The notes under the pieces are model-generated. The model was not told the origin of the DNA. It was given only the letters and a program-made list of their open reading frames with translations, and made no database searches. Shown one piece after another: positions 1 through 6,724 of a DNA stretch of 21,663 nt. The stretch is from Solirubrobacter sp035555675 (GTDB lineage: Bacteria; Actinomycetota; Thermoleophilia; Solirubrobacterales; Solirubrobacteraceae), in contig DATMGH010000206.1 in the NCBI GenBank assembly GCA_035555675.1, forward strand, positions 1 through 21,663, given 5' to 3'. Numbering within the stretch: the stretch's first letter is position 1; each line of letters opens with the position of its first letter. The position numbers and the translations under genes are program-made.

Positions 1-237
1 GCCGCGAGTCGCGCGGCGGGGCGGAGCGCGCGGCGGGCGGAGCGCGCGGCGGGCCTCGGTCCAGGTCCCGCCGCCGTCCAGGCTGCGCTCGACCTTGCCG
101 TCCTTGCCGCCCAGGTACCGCGCGTCGGGCTTCGCCCAGACCAGCCGCGGGCCGAGGGTCGTGTCGCGCCGGCGCCAGGTCTTGCCGGCGTTGGCCGAGA
201 CGAACGTAGCGGGAGCGCCGGCGGCGCGGACCGACAC
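1..237 (-). pseudogene. Asp-box (BNR/sialidase-type repeat) protein fragment, cut by window edge
   Basis: Reading the minus strand from the only usable in-frame start (GTG at 237) gives about 79 residues that run off the left edge. Two Asp-box motifs are visible, SANAGKTW and SLDGGGTW, spaced as in successive blades of BNR/YCF48-type beta-propellers, so the sequence is clearly coding in style. The reading begins in the middle of a blade with no signal peptide and no upstream start before an in-frame stop at 325-327. It ends in low-complexity Arg/Pro/Ala sequence made by a 16-bp tandem repeat, whose length is not a multiple of three. I therefore favour a 5'-truncated remnant, but an intact gene with an unusual short N-terminus continuing outside the window cannot be excluded. 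Function is unknown; such propellers are often secreted. Confidence 0.4.
22..53. repeat. 16-bp GC-rich tandem repeat, two copies
   Basis: The unit CGGAGCGCGCGGCGGG occurs at 22-37 and again at 38-53. The last 11 bases of the unit also appear at 10-20. The repeat lies in the low-complexity end of the Asp-box fragment and would shift its frame if the copy number changed. Confidence 0.7.
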
Positions 238-296
238 CCCGTGGATGTGTCTACGACAGCGTCGTGGAGACGGCGAGCGCGCTGACGCACTAGCTT

Positions 297-683
297 GTGT
301 CCCCGGTGCGCCACTCCCGCCACTTCACGCTCGAGGAGGCCCGCGCGCAGCTGCCGTGGGTCGCGGGCAAGCTCGAGGCGCTGCGTGACGCGCGCGCCCG
401 GCTGACCGACGAGCAGGCCCGCCGCGCGCTCGCGAACGGCTCGCCGACCAACGGCGGCGGGCACCCCGGCAAGCTGGTCGGGGAAGCGTTCGTGGAGCTG
501 CAGAACGGGATCGCGGCGTTCGACGCGCGCGGGATCGTGCTGCGCGACCTCGACAGCGGTCTGATCGACTTCCCCTCGCTGCGCGACGGCCGCGAGGTCT
601 ACCTGTGCTGGATCGGCGGGGAAGCCGACATCGAGTTCTGGCACGAGCTCGACGCCGGCTACGCCGGCCGTCAGCGGCTCTGA
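297..683 (+). CDS. DUF2203 family protein
   Basis: This is a 128-residue soluble protein. The N-terminal signature HFTLEEARAQLPWV followed by a charged helix, and the C-terminal block IDFPSLRDGREVYLCWIGGE with a WHE motif, match the DUF2203 family of small actinobacterial and Bacillus proteins, which has no established function. The length is normal for the family. The start is GTG at 297; a second GTG at 306 (giving VRHSRHFTLEEA) would be closer to the usual family N-terminus and cannot be ruled out, since neither has a clear ribosome binding site. The gene converges on the CBS gene, with 16 bases between the stops and no obvious terminator. No operon partner on the plus strand is visible. 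Confidence 0.8.
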   Translation: MSPVRHSRHFTLEEARAQLPWVAGKLEALRDARARLTDEQARRALANGSPTNGGGHPGKLVGEAFVELQNGIAAFDARGIVLRDLDSGLIDFPSLRDGREVYLCWIGGEADIEFWHELDAGYAGRQRL

Positions 684-699
684 GCCAGATCGAGGCGGG

Positions 700-1092
700 T
701 CATGCCCGAATCGGCCTGGCGCTCGGCCTCCAGACCCGCATGATGTCGCGCATCGAGATGATCCCGCAGAGCTCCCCGCTCTCGACCACGACCAGGTGCC
801 GGAACCCGCCCTTGGCCATCGTGTCGGCGGCCTCCTCGAGGTTCCACTCGACGTCGGCGAACGCGGCGCTCGACGTCAGGTGCTCGGCGACCCGCTCGGC
901 GTCCGGGTCCTCGCCCTGGCCGATCGAGCGCACCAGGTCGCGCTCGGTGAAGATGCCCGGCCCGGGCTGCTCGGGATCCATGATCACGACGGCGCCCACG
1001 TTGTGATCCGCCATGAACTTCGCGGCGTCGCGCAGGCTCCGTCCCGGCGTCATCGTCAGGACATCGCCTGTCATCGCGTCTCGGACCTTCAC
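700..1092 (-). CDS. Two-CBS-domain protein
   Basis: This 130-residue protein consists almost entirely of a tandem CBS pair (a Bateman module). The first repeat covers about residues 1-57 (VRDAMTGDVLTMTPGRSL at the start, GIFTERDLVR at the end) and the second about residues 66-120, ending GIISMRDIMR. The G-hydrophobic-T/S-x-x-D ends of each repeat are the usual adenine-nucleotide-contact positions. Stand-alone CBS pairs commonly bind AMP, ATP or NADH and act as energy sensors; the partner here is unknown. The start is GTG at 1092, supported by a GGAGAGGAG ribosome binding site five bases upstream. It is transcribed away from the SnoaL gene end and converges on DUF2203. Confidence 0.88.
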   Translation of the reverse strand: MKVRDAMTGDVLTMTPGRSLRDAAKFMADHNVGAVVIMDPEQPGPGIFTERDLVRSIGQGEDPDAERVAEHLTSSAAFADVEWNLEEAADTMAKGGFRHLVVVESGELCGIISMRDIMRVWRPSARPIRA

Positions 1093-1130
1093 GACCGCTC
1101 CTCTCCGACCGGGTGGCTGTCTTCTCCCTC

Positions 1131-1145
1131 AGAGTACTGTGTCAA
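1131..1145 (-). promoter_or_regulatory. Candidate promoter region of the CBS gene
   Basis: On the minus strand a TACTCT hexamer (1136-1131) fits a TANNNT -10 element, preceded by TTGACA (1145-1140), which is too close to be its -35. Two direct copies of TGTGTCA lie at 1138-1144 and 1155-1161. This 66-base gap is the only non-coding space upstream of the CBS gene. Assignment is by motif only. Confidence 0.25.
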
Positions 1146-1158
1146 TCGGCACAATGTG

Positions 1159-1509
1159 TCAGGCGAACAGCGGCGCGAGGTCGATGAACACGCGGTAGTC
1201 CTCGATCAGCTCGCCGGCGCCGCGGTAGATGGTCACGACGGGAACCGTGACCTGCGCGCCGTCCTTGCGCGTGTACGTGACGTCGGACTCGGCGATCACG
1301 GCGTCACCGGACTCGAACTGCTCGACGATCGTGTGGCGGACGCCGTCCACGGTCTCGCAGAACCCCGCCCAGACGTCGCGCACCGCGTCGCGGCCGTGCA
1401 CGGGATCGGCGTTGCCGAAGCGGAAGGACACGTCGGCGGCGAGGTGGCGCGCGAACGCGTCCGGCTGCATCGAGTCGATGTCGGCGAACAGGTCTGGATG
1501 GGCGGGCAT
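1159..1509 (-). CDS. SnoaL-like / NTF2-fold nuclear transport factor 2 family protein
   Basis: This 116-residue protein starts MPAHPDLFADIDSMQPDAF and contains the typical NTF2-like pattern: an N-terminal helix, VHGRDAVRDVWAGF (helix after the first strand), then VIAESDVTYTRKDG and VPVVTIYRGAGELIEDYRVFIDL strands. The family includes steroid isomerases, polyketide cyclases, limonene epoxide hydrolases and many non-catalytic proteins, so a reaction cannot be named. The ATG at 1509 was chosen over a longer upstream reading because family homology begins there and because a TATTAT -10 hexamer lies exactly six bases upstream, implying a leaderless mRNA. It is divergent from the ring-cleaving dioxygenase gene and 44 bases from it, which suggests a shared role. 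Confidence 0.8.
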   Translation of the reverse strand: MPAHPDLFADIDSMQPDAFARHLAADVSFRFGNADPVHGRDAVRDVWAGFCETVDGVRHTIVEQFESGDAVIAESDVTYTRKDGAQVTVPVVTIYRGAGELIEDYRVFIDLAPLFA

Positions 1510-1514
1510 TGGCG

Positions 1515-1522
1515 GATAATAC
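1515..1522. promoter_or_regulatory. Overlapping divergent -10 elements
   Basis: The only AT-rich octamer in the 44-base divergent gap, GATAATAC, reads TATTAT on the minus strand (1521-1516) and GATAAT/TAATAC on the plus strand. The minus-strand hexamer is six bases from the SnoaL ATG, so transcription would start at or next to that A. The plus-strand reading leaves a short leader carrying AGGAGGAG before the dioxygenase ATG. No good -35 was seen on either side. Confidence 0.4.
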
Positions 1523-1553
1523 GTCCGACGGTCATCAGCGAGGAGGAGCTCAG

Positions 1554-2528
1554 ATGTCCAATCCGGGACGGATCGAAGGTACCCACCACCTGACGTTCTG
1601 CGTCGGCGGCGCACAGGAGGACTACGACTTCCACGTGCGCACGCTCGGCCTCAAGAGCGTCAAGAAGACGGTCCTGTTCGACGGCGAGATCCCGATCTAC
1701 CACCTCTACTACGCCAACCGGGTCGGCGACGCGAGCACGATCCTGACCGCGTTCCCGTACCGCCAGGCGGGCTGGATGGGCCGCCGCGGGACCAACCAGG
1801 CGAAGTCGATCAACGTCGCCGTGCCGGCGGAGTCGATCGGCTACTGGCGCGACCGGCTGCGCGCCGCCGGCGTCGCCGTGACCGACGTCGAGCGGTTCGG
1901 CACCGAACGGCTGGAGCTCGCGCACCCGTGCGGCATCCCGTACCAGATCGTGGGCGAGAAGCGCGAGGACACGCGCGTCCCCTACGACGGCGGCGACGTC
2001 CCGGCCGAGCACGCGATCCGCGGCGCCTACGGCACCACGACCTCGGTCCGCGAGCCCGAGGCGATGGACGAGTTCCTGCGCGAGGCGTTCAACTGCGAGC
2101 ACCTGGCGTCCGACGGCGCGCACCACCAGTACCGGATCGACGGCTCCGGCCACGGCGAGATCCTCGAGCTGGTCGAGGAGCCGAACCTGCCCCAGGGCAC
2201 GTGGCGCTTCGGCGAGGGCACGATCCACCACCACGCGTTCGACGTCGGCACGGCCGAGAACCAGCTGCGGGTGAAGGACTACATCGTCGGCCTCGGGTAC
2301 ACCGACGTGTCCGACGTCAAGGACCGCGGCTACTTCTTCAGCGTCTACCTGCGGACGCCGGGCGGCGCGCTGTTCGAGCTCGCCTACTCGACGCCGCAGG
2401 GCTTCACGATCGACGAGGCCGAGGACGAGCTCGGCACGCACATGTGCATCCCCCCGCACTGGGAGGACCGGCGTGCCGAGATCGCGACCCTCGAGCCGAT
2501 CGAGACGATCGAGACGGTGGTGGGCTAA
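1554..2528 (+). CDS. VOC-superfamily ring-cleaving dioxygenase (PcpA/LinE/MhqO-like)
   Basis: This 324-residue protein consists of tandem vicinal-oxygen-chelate modules. Its closest named relatives are the PcpA/LinE hydroquinone dioxygenases and MhqO-type proteins that open aromatic rings using Fe(II). The metal triad can be placed: His11 in the opening GTHHLTF, a His in IHHHAFDVG (residues 225-227) and Glu275 in ALFELAYS. This agrees with the His-His-Glu set of PcpA, essentially with its numbering. The ATG at 1554 has a strong AGGAGGAG Shine-Dalgarno seven bases upstream, and His11 fixes the N-terminus. The gene ends four bases inside the stop of the convergent ABM gene (shared CTAA). Position next to the molybdenum-hydroxylase operon suggests cleavage of a hydroxylated aromatic intermediate; the actual substrate is inferred, not shown. 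Confidence 0.85.
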   Translation: MSNPGRIEGTHHLTFCVGGAQEDYDFHVRTLGLKSVKKTVLFDGEIPIYHLYYANRVGDASTILTAFPYRQAGWMGRRGTNQAKSINVAVPAESIGYWRDRLRAAGVAVTDVERFGTERLELAHPCGIPYQIVGEKREDTRVPYDGGDVPAEHAIRGAYGTTTSVREPEAMDEFLREAFNCEHLASDGAHHQYRIDGSGHGEILELVEEPNLPQGTWRFGEGTIHHHAFDVGTAENQLRVKDYIVGLGYTDVSDVKDRGYFFSVYLRTPGGALFELAYSTPQGFTIDEAEDELGTHMCIPPHWEDRRAEIATLEPIETIETVVG

Positions 2529-2818
2529 GCCTCGAAGGGCTCGTAGAACTCGCGCTTGCGGTCGGCCAGACGCGGGATGGCGTCCCCGAAGCCGTGCTTC
2601 TTGAAGTGTTCCGTCTCCGTGTGCGCGACGTAGGCGGCCTCGTCGGCGTACTGCTCGTAGATGAAGAACTTCGTCGGGTCCTGCGGGTCGCGGTTGGGGA
2701 TGTAGACCAGCACCCCTTCCTCGGCCCGCGAGGGCTCGACCAGCGCCTGCAGGGCGGCGGCGACCGCCTCCTCCTCGCCTGGCTTGGCGATCCAGGTTAC
2801 GGCGACGGTATAGGCCAT
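2525..2818 (-). CDS. ABM-domain putative quinol monooxygenase
   Basis: This 97-residue single-domain protein of the antibiotic biosynthesis monooxygenase fold (dimeric ferredoxin-like barrel) starts MAYTVAVTWIAKPGEEEAV. The core FFIYEQYADEAAYVAHTETEHFK is the usual second strand and helix of YgiN-type quinol monooxygenases, with His71 in the conserved HF position. Family members oxidise quinols or small aromatics without cofactor, although many ABM proteins have other roles. The ATG at 2818 has AAGGAG seven bases upstream. It is the last gene of the minus-strand operon; its start lies 22 bases inside the 3' end of xdhC, so translation is probably coupled. The stop overlaps that of the convergent ring-cleaving dioxygenase by four bases. 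Confidence 0.82.
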   Translation of the reverse strand: MAYTVAVTWIAKPGEEEAVAAALQALVEPSRAEEGVLVYIPNRDPQDPTKFFIYEQYADEAAYVAHTETEHFKKHGFGDAIPRLADRKREFYEPFEA

Positions 2819-3978
2819 ACGGACTCCTTGTGGTCGGATGATCGGGGGCTGGACGCCCCAGATGTGTCGGCGTGGCGGATCGGCCCGGAGGCCTCCCGCA
2901 ACGGTTGTCCGGCGCGCCCGGCGCGGTGGGCGATGATCTCGGCCAGCACGGCGACCGCGGTCTCCTCGACCGTGGAGGCGCCGATGTCCAGGCCGCAGGG
3001 CGCGAAGACGCGGGCGAGCTGCTCGTCGGTGACGCCGACGTCGCGCAGCCGGCGGTTGCGATCCGCGGTCGTGTTGCGCGAGCCGAGCGCGCCGATGTAG
3101 CCGGCGCCGGTGCCCAGGGCGGCCTGCACGGCGGGCACGTCGAGCTTCGGGTCGTGCGTGAAGATCAGCACCGCGTCGCGCGCGCCGAGCTCGACGCCCT
3201 CGAGGACCTTGTCCGGCCAGCCGACCTCGGTCTCGGCGTCGGCGCTGAAGCGGCGGCTGGCGAGGAACGCGGAGCGCGGGTCGGCGATCGTGACCCGGTA
3301 GCCGAGCCCCTTGGCCAGCGGCGCCAGCGCGCTGGAGAAGTCGATCGCGCCGAAGACGACCATCCGCGGCGGCTCGGCCTGGATCGACGCGTAGACGCGC
3401 AGGCCGGAGCCGAGCGACGCGCCGTCGGTGCCGAAGTTGCGCAGCGTCGAGCGGCCCTCGGCCAGCAGCCCGCGCGCCTCGCGGCGCGCGTTGCGGTCGA
3501 GCAGCTCGCCGCTGCGCAGCGACCCGATGTCGCCCTCGGCGTCGACGTAGAGCTTCGCGCCCGCCTGCTCGCCGTCGAGCAGGGTCACGAGCGCGGCCGG
3601 GCGGTGCTCGATCGTGGCCTCGAGGTCGCGCAGCACCGCCGCGTGGTCGGCCGGCTTGAGCTCGTGGATGAAGATGTGGACGATCCCGCCGCACATCAGT
3701 CCGACGGTGCCGGCCAGCTCGTCGGAGATGCCGTAGGTGACCAGCTGCGGCGGGCCGTCGGCCTCGAGCATCTCGATGGCGGCCGCGGCCACCGCGCCTT
3801 CGACGCAGCCGCCGGTGATCGAGCCCTCGATGCCGCCCTGCTCGTCGATGTACATCGAGGCGCCGACGTCGAGCGGAGAGGAGCCGTCGACCTGCACCAG
3901 CAGCCCGGCGGCGACGCGGCGACCTTCACGCAGCCACCCGGCGACGGCGGCGGCGGTGTGCTGAACGGGGCGTGTCAT
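2797..3978 (-). CDS. xdhC: XdhC/CoxI family molybdenum cofactor insertion/maturation protein
   Basis: This 393-residue protein has the N-terminal XdhC/CoxI domain (DGSSPLDVGASMYI, GSITGGCVEG with Cys58, GLMCGG with Cys96) and a C-terminal Rossmann domain (VVFGAIDFSSALAPLAKGLG at 208-227, ADPRSAF, YIGALGSRNT, CGLDIGA). XdhC proteins bind molybdenum cofactor, assist its sulfuration and insert it into xanthine-dehydrogenase-type enzymes; the enzyme itself is encoded upstream in the same operon. The usual GAGHV at the Rossmann turn is GAIDF here. About 30 residues after the conserved domain form a Ser/His-rich tail that overlaps the ABM gene. The ATG at 3978 has an AGGAGGAGG ribosome binding site and overlaps the amidohydrolase stop by four bases (ATGA). 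Confidence 0.93.
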   Translation of the reverse strand: MTRPVQHTAAAVAGWLREGRRVAAGLLVQVDGSSPLDVGASMYIDEQGGIEGSITGGCVEGAVAAAAIEMLEADGPPQLVTYGISDELAGTVGLMCGGIVHIFIHELKPADHAAVLRDLEATIEHRPAALVTLLDGEQAGAKLYVDAEGDIGSLRSGELLDRNARREARGLLAEGRSTLRNFGTDGASLGSGLRVYASIQAEPPRMVVFGAIDFSSALAPLAKGLGYRVTIADPRSAFLASRRFSADAETEVGWPDKVLEGVELGARDAVLIFTHDPKLDVPAVQAALGTGAGYIGALGSRNTTADRNRRLRDVGVTDEQLARVFAPCGLDIGASTVEETAVAVLAEIIAHRAGRAGQPLREASGPIRHADTSGASSPRSSDHKESVWPIPSP

Positions 3979-4868
3979 CCGTGGACCTCCTCCTGAAGCC
4001 TGTAGACGCGGCGCGCCGTCCCGCCGAGGACGTCCGCGCGGACGGCCTCGGGATACTCGGCGAGTACGCCGAGCCACGCATCTATAAGGCTAGAAAAGTC
4101 GGTCCACAGGCTCTCGACCGGGAAGTTGGAGCCGAACATCGCGCGGCCGGAGCCGAACGTGTCCAGCACCGTGCGCGTGACCTCGGCGATCCACTCGCGG
4201 TCGACGCGGTGCACGAACGTGCCCTGCCCGGAGAGCTTGACGTGCACGTTCGGGTGCTCGGCCAGCGCGGCCAGCGCCTCGCGCCAGGGCTCGCCCGCGA
4301 TCGGCATGCCGGCGTGGATCAGCACGAACGTCAGGTCCGGGTGGTCGGCGACCAGCCGCGTCGCCGACGCGACCTGGTTCGGGAACACCTGCAGCTCGAA
4401 CACCAGGCCGAGGCCGGGGAGCTGCGCCAGGTTCGCGTTGAGCACCGGGTCCTGCGCGCGGTCGGGCGCGCTCGCGAACCGGAACGCGGGGTTCTCGTGC
4501 CAGTGCAGCTGCAGGCGCGTGCCGCGCAGCAGCGGGCTGGCCGCGAGCTGGGCGTGGATGGTCTCCAGCGCGTCCGGCGCGAACAGGTCCGCGGAGCCGA
4601 CGATCGCGTGCGGCCAGCCGGTGCGGTCGTGCTCGCCCTGGACCCACTCGACCTCCTTGAGCGAGTCCTCGAGCGCCCAGTTGGCCTGCACGTAGACCGA
4701 CTGGCCGAAGCCGTTGGCGCGCGCGTCCGCGCTGTAGGCGTCGATCGTGTAGGCCCGGCCCTGCAGCGGCTCGTACGGGCCGAAGATCCGCGGGATCATC
4801 GGGCCGTCGAGCCAGGGCAGCCCGGTCGCCGGCCAGATGTGGTGGTGCGCGTCGACGTAGCTGCTCAC
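3975..4868 (-). CDS. Amidohydrolase family 2 protein (COG3618-type metal-dependent hydrolase/lactonase)
   Basis: This 297-residue TIM-barrel hydrolase of the PF04909 family includes relatives such as 2-pyrone-4,6-dicarboxylate lactonase (LigI) and L-fuconolactonase. The N-terminal motif VDAHHHIW (residues 5-12) supplies the His-x-His metal/active-site pair, LHWHENPAF contributes mid-barrel histidines, LIHAGMP holds His185, and MFGSNFPVE (244-252) occupies the position of the catalytic Asp loop. Asn248 stands where many relatives have Asp. Such enzymes hydrolyse lactones or cyclic amides, so it could act after ring oxidation. The GTG at 4868 overlaps the upstream stop (GTGA) and is preceded by AGGTGAAG; a much longer in-frame upstream extension is antisense-like low-complexity sequence and was rejected. 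Confidence 0.87.
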   Translation of the reverse strand: MSSYVDAHHHIWPATGLPWLDGPMIPRIFGPYEPLQGRAYTIDAYSADARANGFGQSVYVQANWALEDSLKEVEWVQGEHDRTGWPHAIVGSADLFAPDALETIHAQLAASPLLRGTRLQLHWHENPAFRFASAPDRAQDPVLNANLAQLPGLGLVFELQVFPNQVASATRLVADHPDLTFVLIHAGMPIAGEPWREALAALAEHPNVHVKLSGQGTFVHRVDREWIAEVTRTVLDTFGSGRAMFGSNFPVESLWTDFSSLIDAWLGVLAEYPEAVRADVLGGTARRVYRLQEEVHG

Positions 4869-5884
4869 AGTTGCTTCACCTGGGCGAGAAGGGACGGGAT
4901 GTCGCGCGCGCCGGCGAGGCCGTCGAGGTCGTCGACGATCGCCGCCATGCCGCGCGTGACGGGGCGGTAGGCGGGGTCGAGCGCCAGCGGCGTCCACCAC
5001 AGCAGCCGGTGGCTGAGCCGCGCCAGCCGGCGCACGGCGTGCACCATCAGCGCCGGGTCGCCGCGCTCGAGCCCGTCCGACAGGACGATCGTGAGCGCGC
5101 CGCGCGCACGGTCGGCGTACCGCGGCGTGTCCAGGAACTCCTGCAGCGCCGGCCCGATCAGGGTGCCGCCGTCGGCGTCCTCGACGACCTCGGACACGTT
5201 GGCCAGCGCGCGCTCGACGTCGCGCTCGCGCAGCTGCTTGGTGATCCGGGTCAGCCGGGTGCCGAACGTGAACGTCTCCGCCTGCGCGGCCCACGCGAAG
5301 CGCAGGTAGTCCGGCGTGTGCTCGCGCAGCGAGCCGGAGACGTCGATCAGCAGCAGCAGCGGGCGGCGGCGGTGCGGGCGGTCACGGCGCGCCAGGTGCA
5401 CGATCTCGCCGGTGCGCGTGGCGGCGCGCAGCGTGCGGCGCAGATCGATGTGCGCGCCGCGCCGCGCGGGCCGGCGCCGGCGCGAGCGCACGCGGGGGAG
5501 GTGCTGGGCGAGCGCGCGGCGCAGCTCGGCCAGGTCGTCCGCGCCGGGCTCGTAGGCGCGGTGGTGCTGGAGCTCGTCGACGCTGGCGTCACGGCCCGTG
5601 CCCTCGGCCAGCTGGAGCGGCTCGAGCGTCCCCTCGCGCTGCGGCTGCGGCGCCTCGGACTCGCCCTCCTCGGACGGCTCGGCGGCCGGCGCCGCGCCCG
5701 TGAAGTGCGCGGCGAACACGGCGTCGAAGCGCGGAAGGTCCTCGAGCCGCATGACGAGCGTGATGCGCGCCAGCCAGTACAGCGCGGTCAGGTCCGCGGG
5801 CCGGTTGTCGCGCAGCGCCGTCAGGAAGTCGATCCGCTTCTCCGGGATCGGCGCCCAGTCGTCGAGGAACTCGTCGAGGACCAT
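4865..5884 (-). CDS. VWA domain-containing CoxE-like protein
   Basis: This 339-residue protein has an N-terminal helical region (1-60), an acidic Ala/Glu/Pro linker (about 62-100), a strongly basic stretch (RVRSRRRRPARRG, 131-143) and a C-terminal von Willebrand A domain. The MIDAS residues are visible: DVSGS at 181-185, Thr241 in GGTLIGPAL and Asp270 in VLSDGLERGD. CoxE of CO dehydrogenase operons is the named relative; with the MoxR ATPase CoxD it acts in maturation of the molybdenum enzyme. It directly follows the MoxR gene (TAGATG, no spacing) and overlaps the amidohydrolase start, as expected for a MoxR-VWA pair. The active-site motif of the neighbouring enzyme is not of the CO dehydrogenase type, so the client is another molybdenum hydroxylase. 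Confidence 0.88.
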   Translation of the reverse strand: MVLDEFLDDWAPIPEKRIDFLTALRDNRPADLTALYWLARITLVMRLEDLPRFDAVFAAHFTGAAPAAEPSEEGESEAPQPQREGTLEPLQLAEGTGRDASVDELQHHRAYEPGADDLAELRRALAQHLPRVRSRRRRPARRGAHIDLRRTLRAATRTGEIVHLARRDRPHRRRPLLLLIDVSGSLREHTPDYLRFAWAAQAETFTFGTRLTRITKQLRERDVERALANVSEVVEDADGGTLIGPALQEFLDTPRYADRARGALTIVLSDGLERGDPALMVHAVRRLARLSHRLLWWTPLALDPAYRPVTRGMAAIVDDLDGLAGARDIPSLLAQVKQL

Positions 5885-6724
5885 CTACAGCCCCAGGGCC
5901 TCCGCCTGCTCGAGCACCGCCTCGGTGTCCTCGGCCTCCTTGAGCAGCAGCCCCAGCGAGCGCCGCAGCGCCAGCGGCCACGGCGCGCCCTCGTCCGCGA
6001 GCACCTTCGCCGCCTGCGCCCACTCGATCGTCTCCGCGATCCCGGGCGGCTTGATCAGCCGCAGCGCGCGCACGCCGGTCACCGCCGCGACCAGCGACGC
6101 GGCCGCGTCGTCGGCCAGCCCGGGCACCTTGGCGTCGATGATCGCGCGCTCGCGCGCGGCGTCCGGGAACGCGATCCAGTGGTAGAGGCAGCGGCGCTTG
6201 AGCGCGTCGTGCAGCTCGCGCGTGCGGTTGGACGTCAGCACCACGATCGGGCGCTGCACGGCGGCCACGGTCCCCAGCTCGGGGATCGTGATCTGGAAGT
6301 CGCTCAGGAACTCGAGCAGGAACGCCTCGAACTCCGAGTCGGCGCGGTCGACCTCGTCGATCAGCAGCACCGACGGCACGCGCAGCGCGCGCAGCAGCGG
6401 CCGTTCCATCAGGAACGTCTCGTCGTAGAGCTCGCCGACCGCCCGGCCCTCGGCCTCGCAGGTGCGGATCGCCAGCAGCTGCTTCGGGTGGTCCCACTCG
6501 TAGAGCGCCTGCGCGGCGTCGAGCCCCTCGTAGCACTGCAGGCGGATCAGCTCGCGCTGCTCCACCTGCGCGACCACCTTCGCCAGCTCGGTCTTGCCCA
6601 CGCCCGGCTCGCCCTCGAGCAGCAGCGGCCGCCCGAGGGTGAGCGCGAGGTGCACGGCGGTCAGCAGCCCCTCGTCGGCGAGGTAGCGCTGCTGCGCGAA
6701 GCGGCGGCCCAGCCCGTCAAGCAC
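5885..6724 (-). CDS. MoxR family AAA+ ATPase (CoxD-like)
   Basis: This 279-residue AAA+ ATPase has Walker A GEPGVGKT (38-45), Walker B VLLIDEVDRAD (119-129), sensor-1 LTSN (163-166) and an arginine-finger region ALKRRC (174-179). The length and the helical C-terminal lid fit MoxR/CoxD proteins, which act as chaperones with a VWA partner to assemble cofactor-containing enzymes. The GTG at 6724 overlaps the stop of the molybdopterin C-terminal subunit gene by eight bases; no good Shine-Dalgarno is present, consistent with translational coupling. The VWA partner follows immediately. In CO dehydrogenase operons CoxD is needed for the sulfurated Mo-Cu centre; here the role is inferred to be maturation of the hydroxylase encoded just upstream. 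Confidence 0.92.
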   Translation of the reverse strand: MLDGLGRRFAQQRYLADEGLLTAVHLALTLGRPLLLEGEPGVGKTELAKVVAQVEQRELIRLQCYEGLDAAQALYEWDHPKQLLAIRTCEAEGRAVGELYDETFLMERPLLRALRVPSVLLIDEVDRADSEFEAFLLEFLSDFQITIPELGTVAAVQRPIVVLTSNRTRELHDALKRRCLYHWIAFPDAARERAIIDAKVPGLADDAAASLVAAVTGVRALRLIKPPGIAETIEWAQAAKVLADEGAPWPLALRRSLGLLLKEAEDTEAVLEQAEALGL

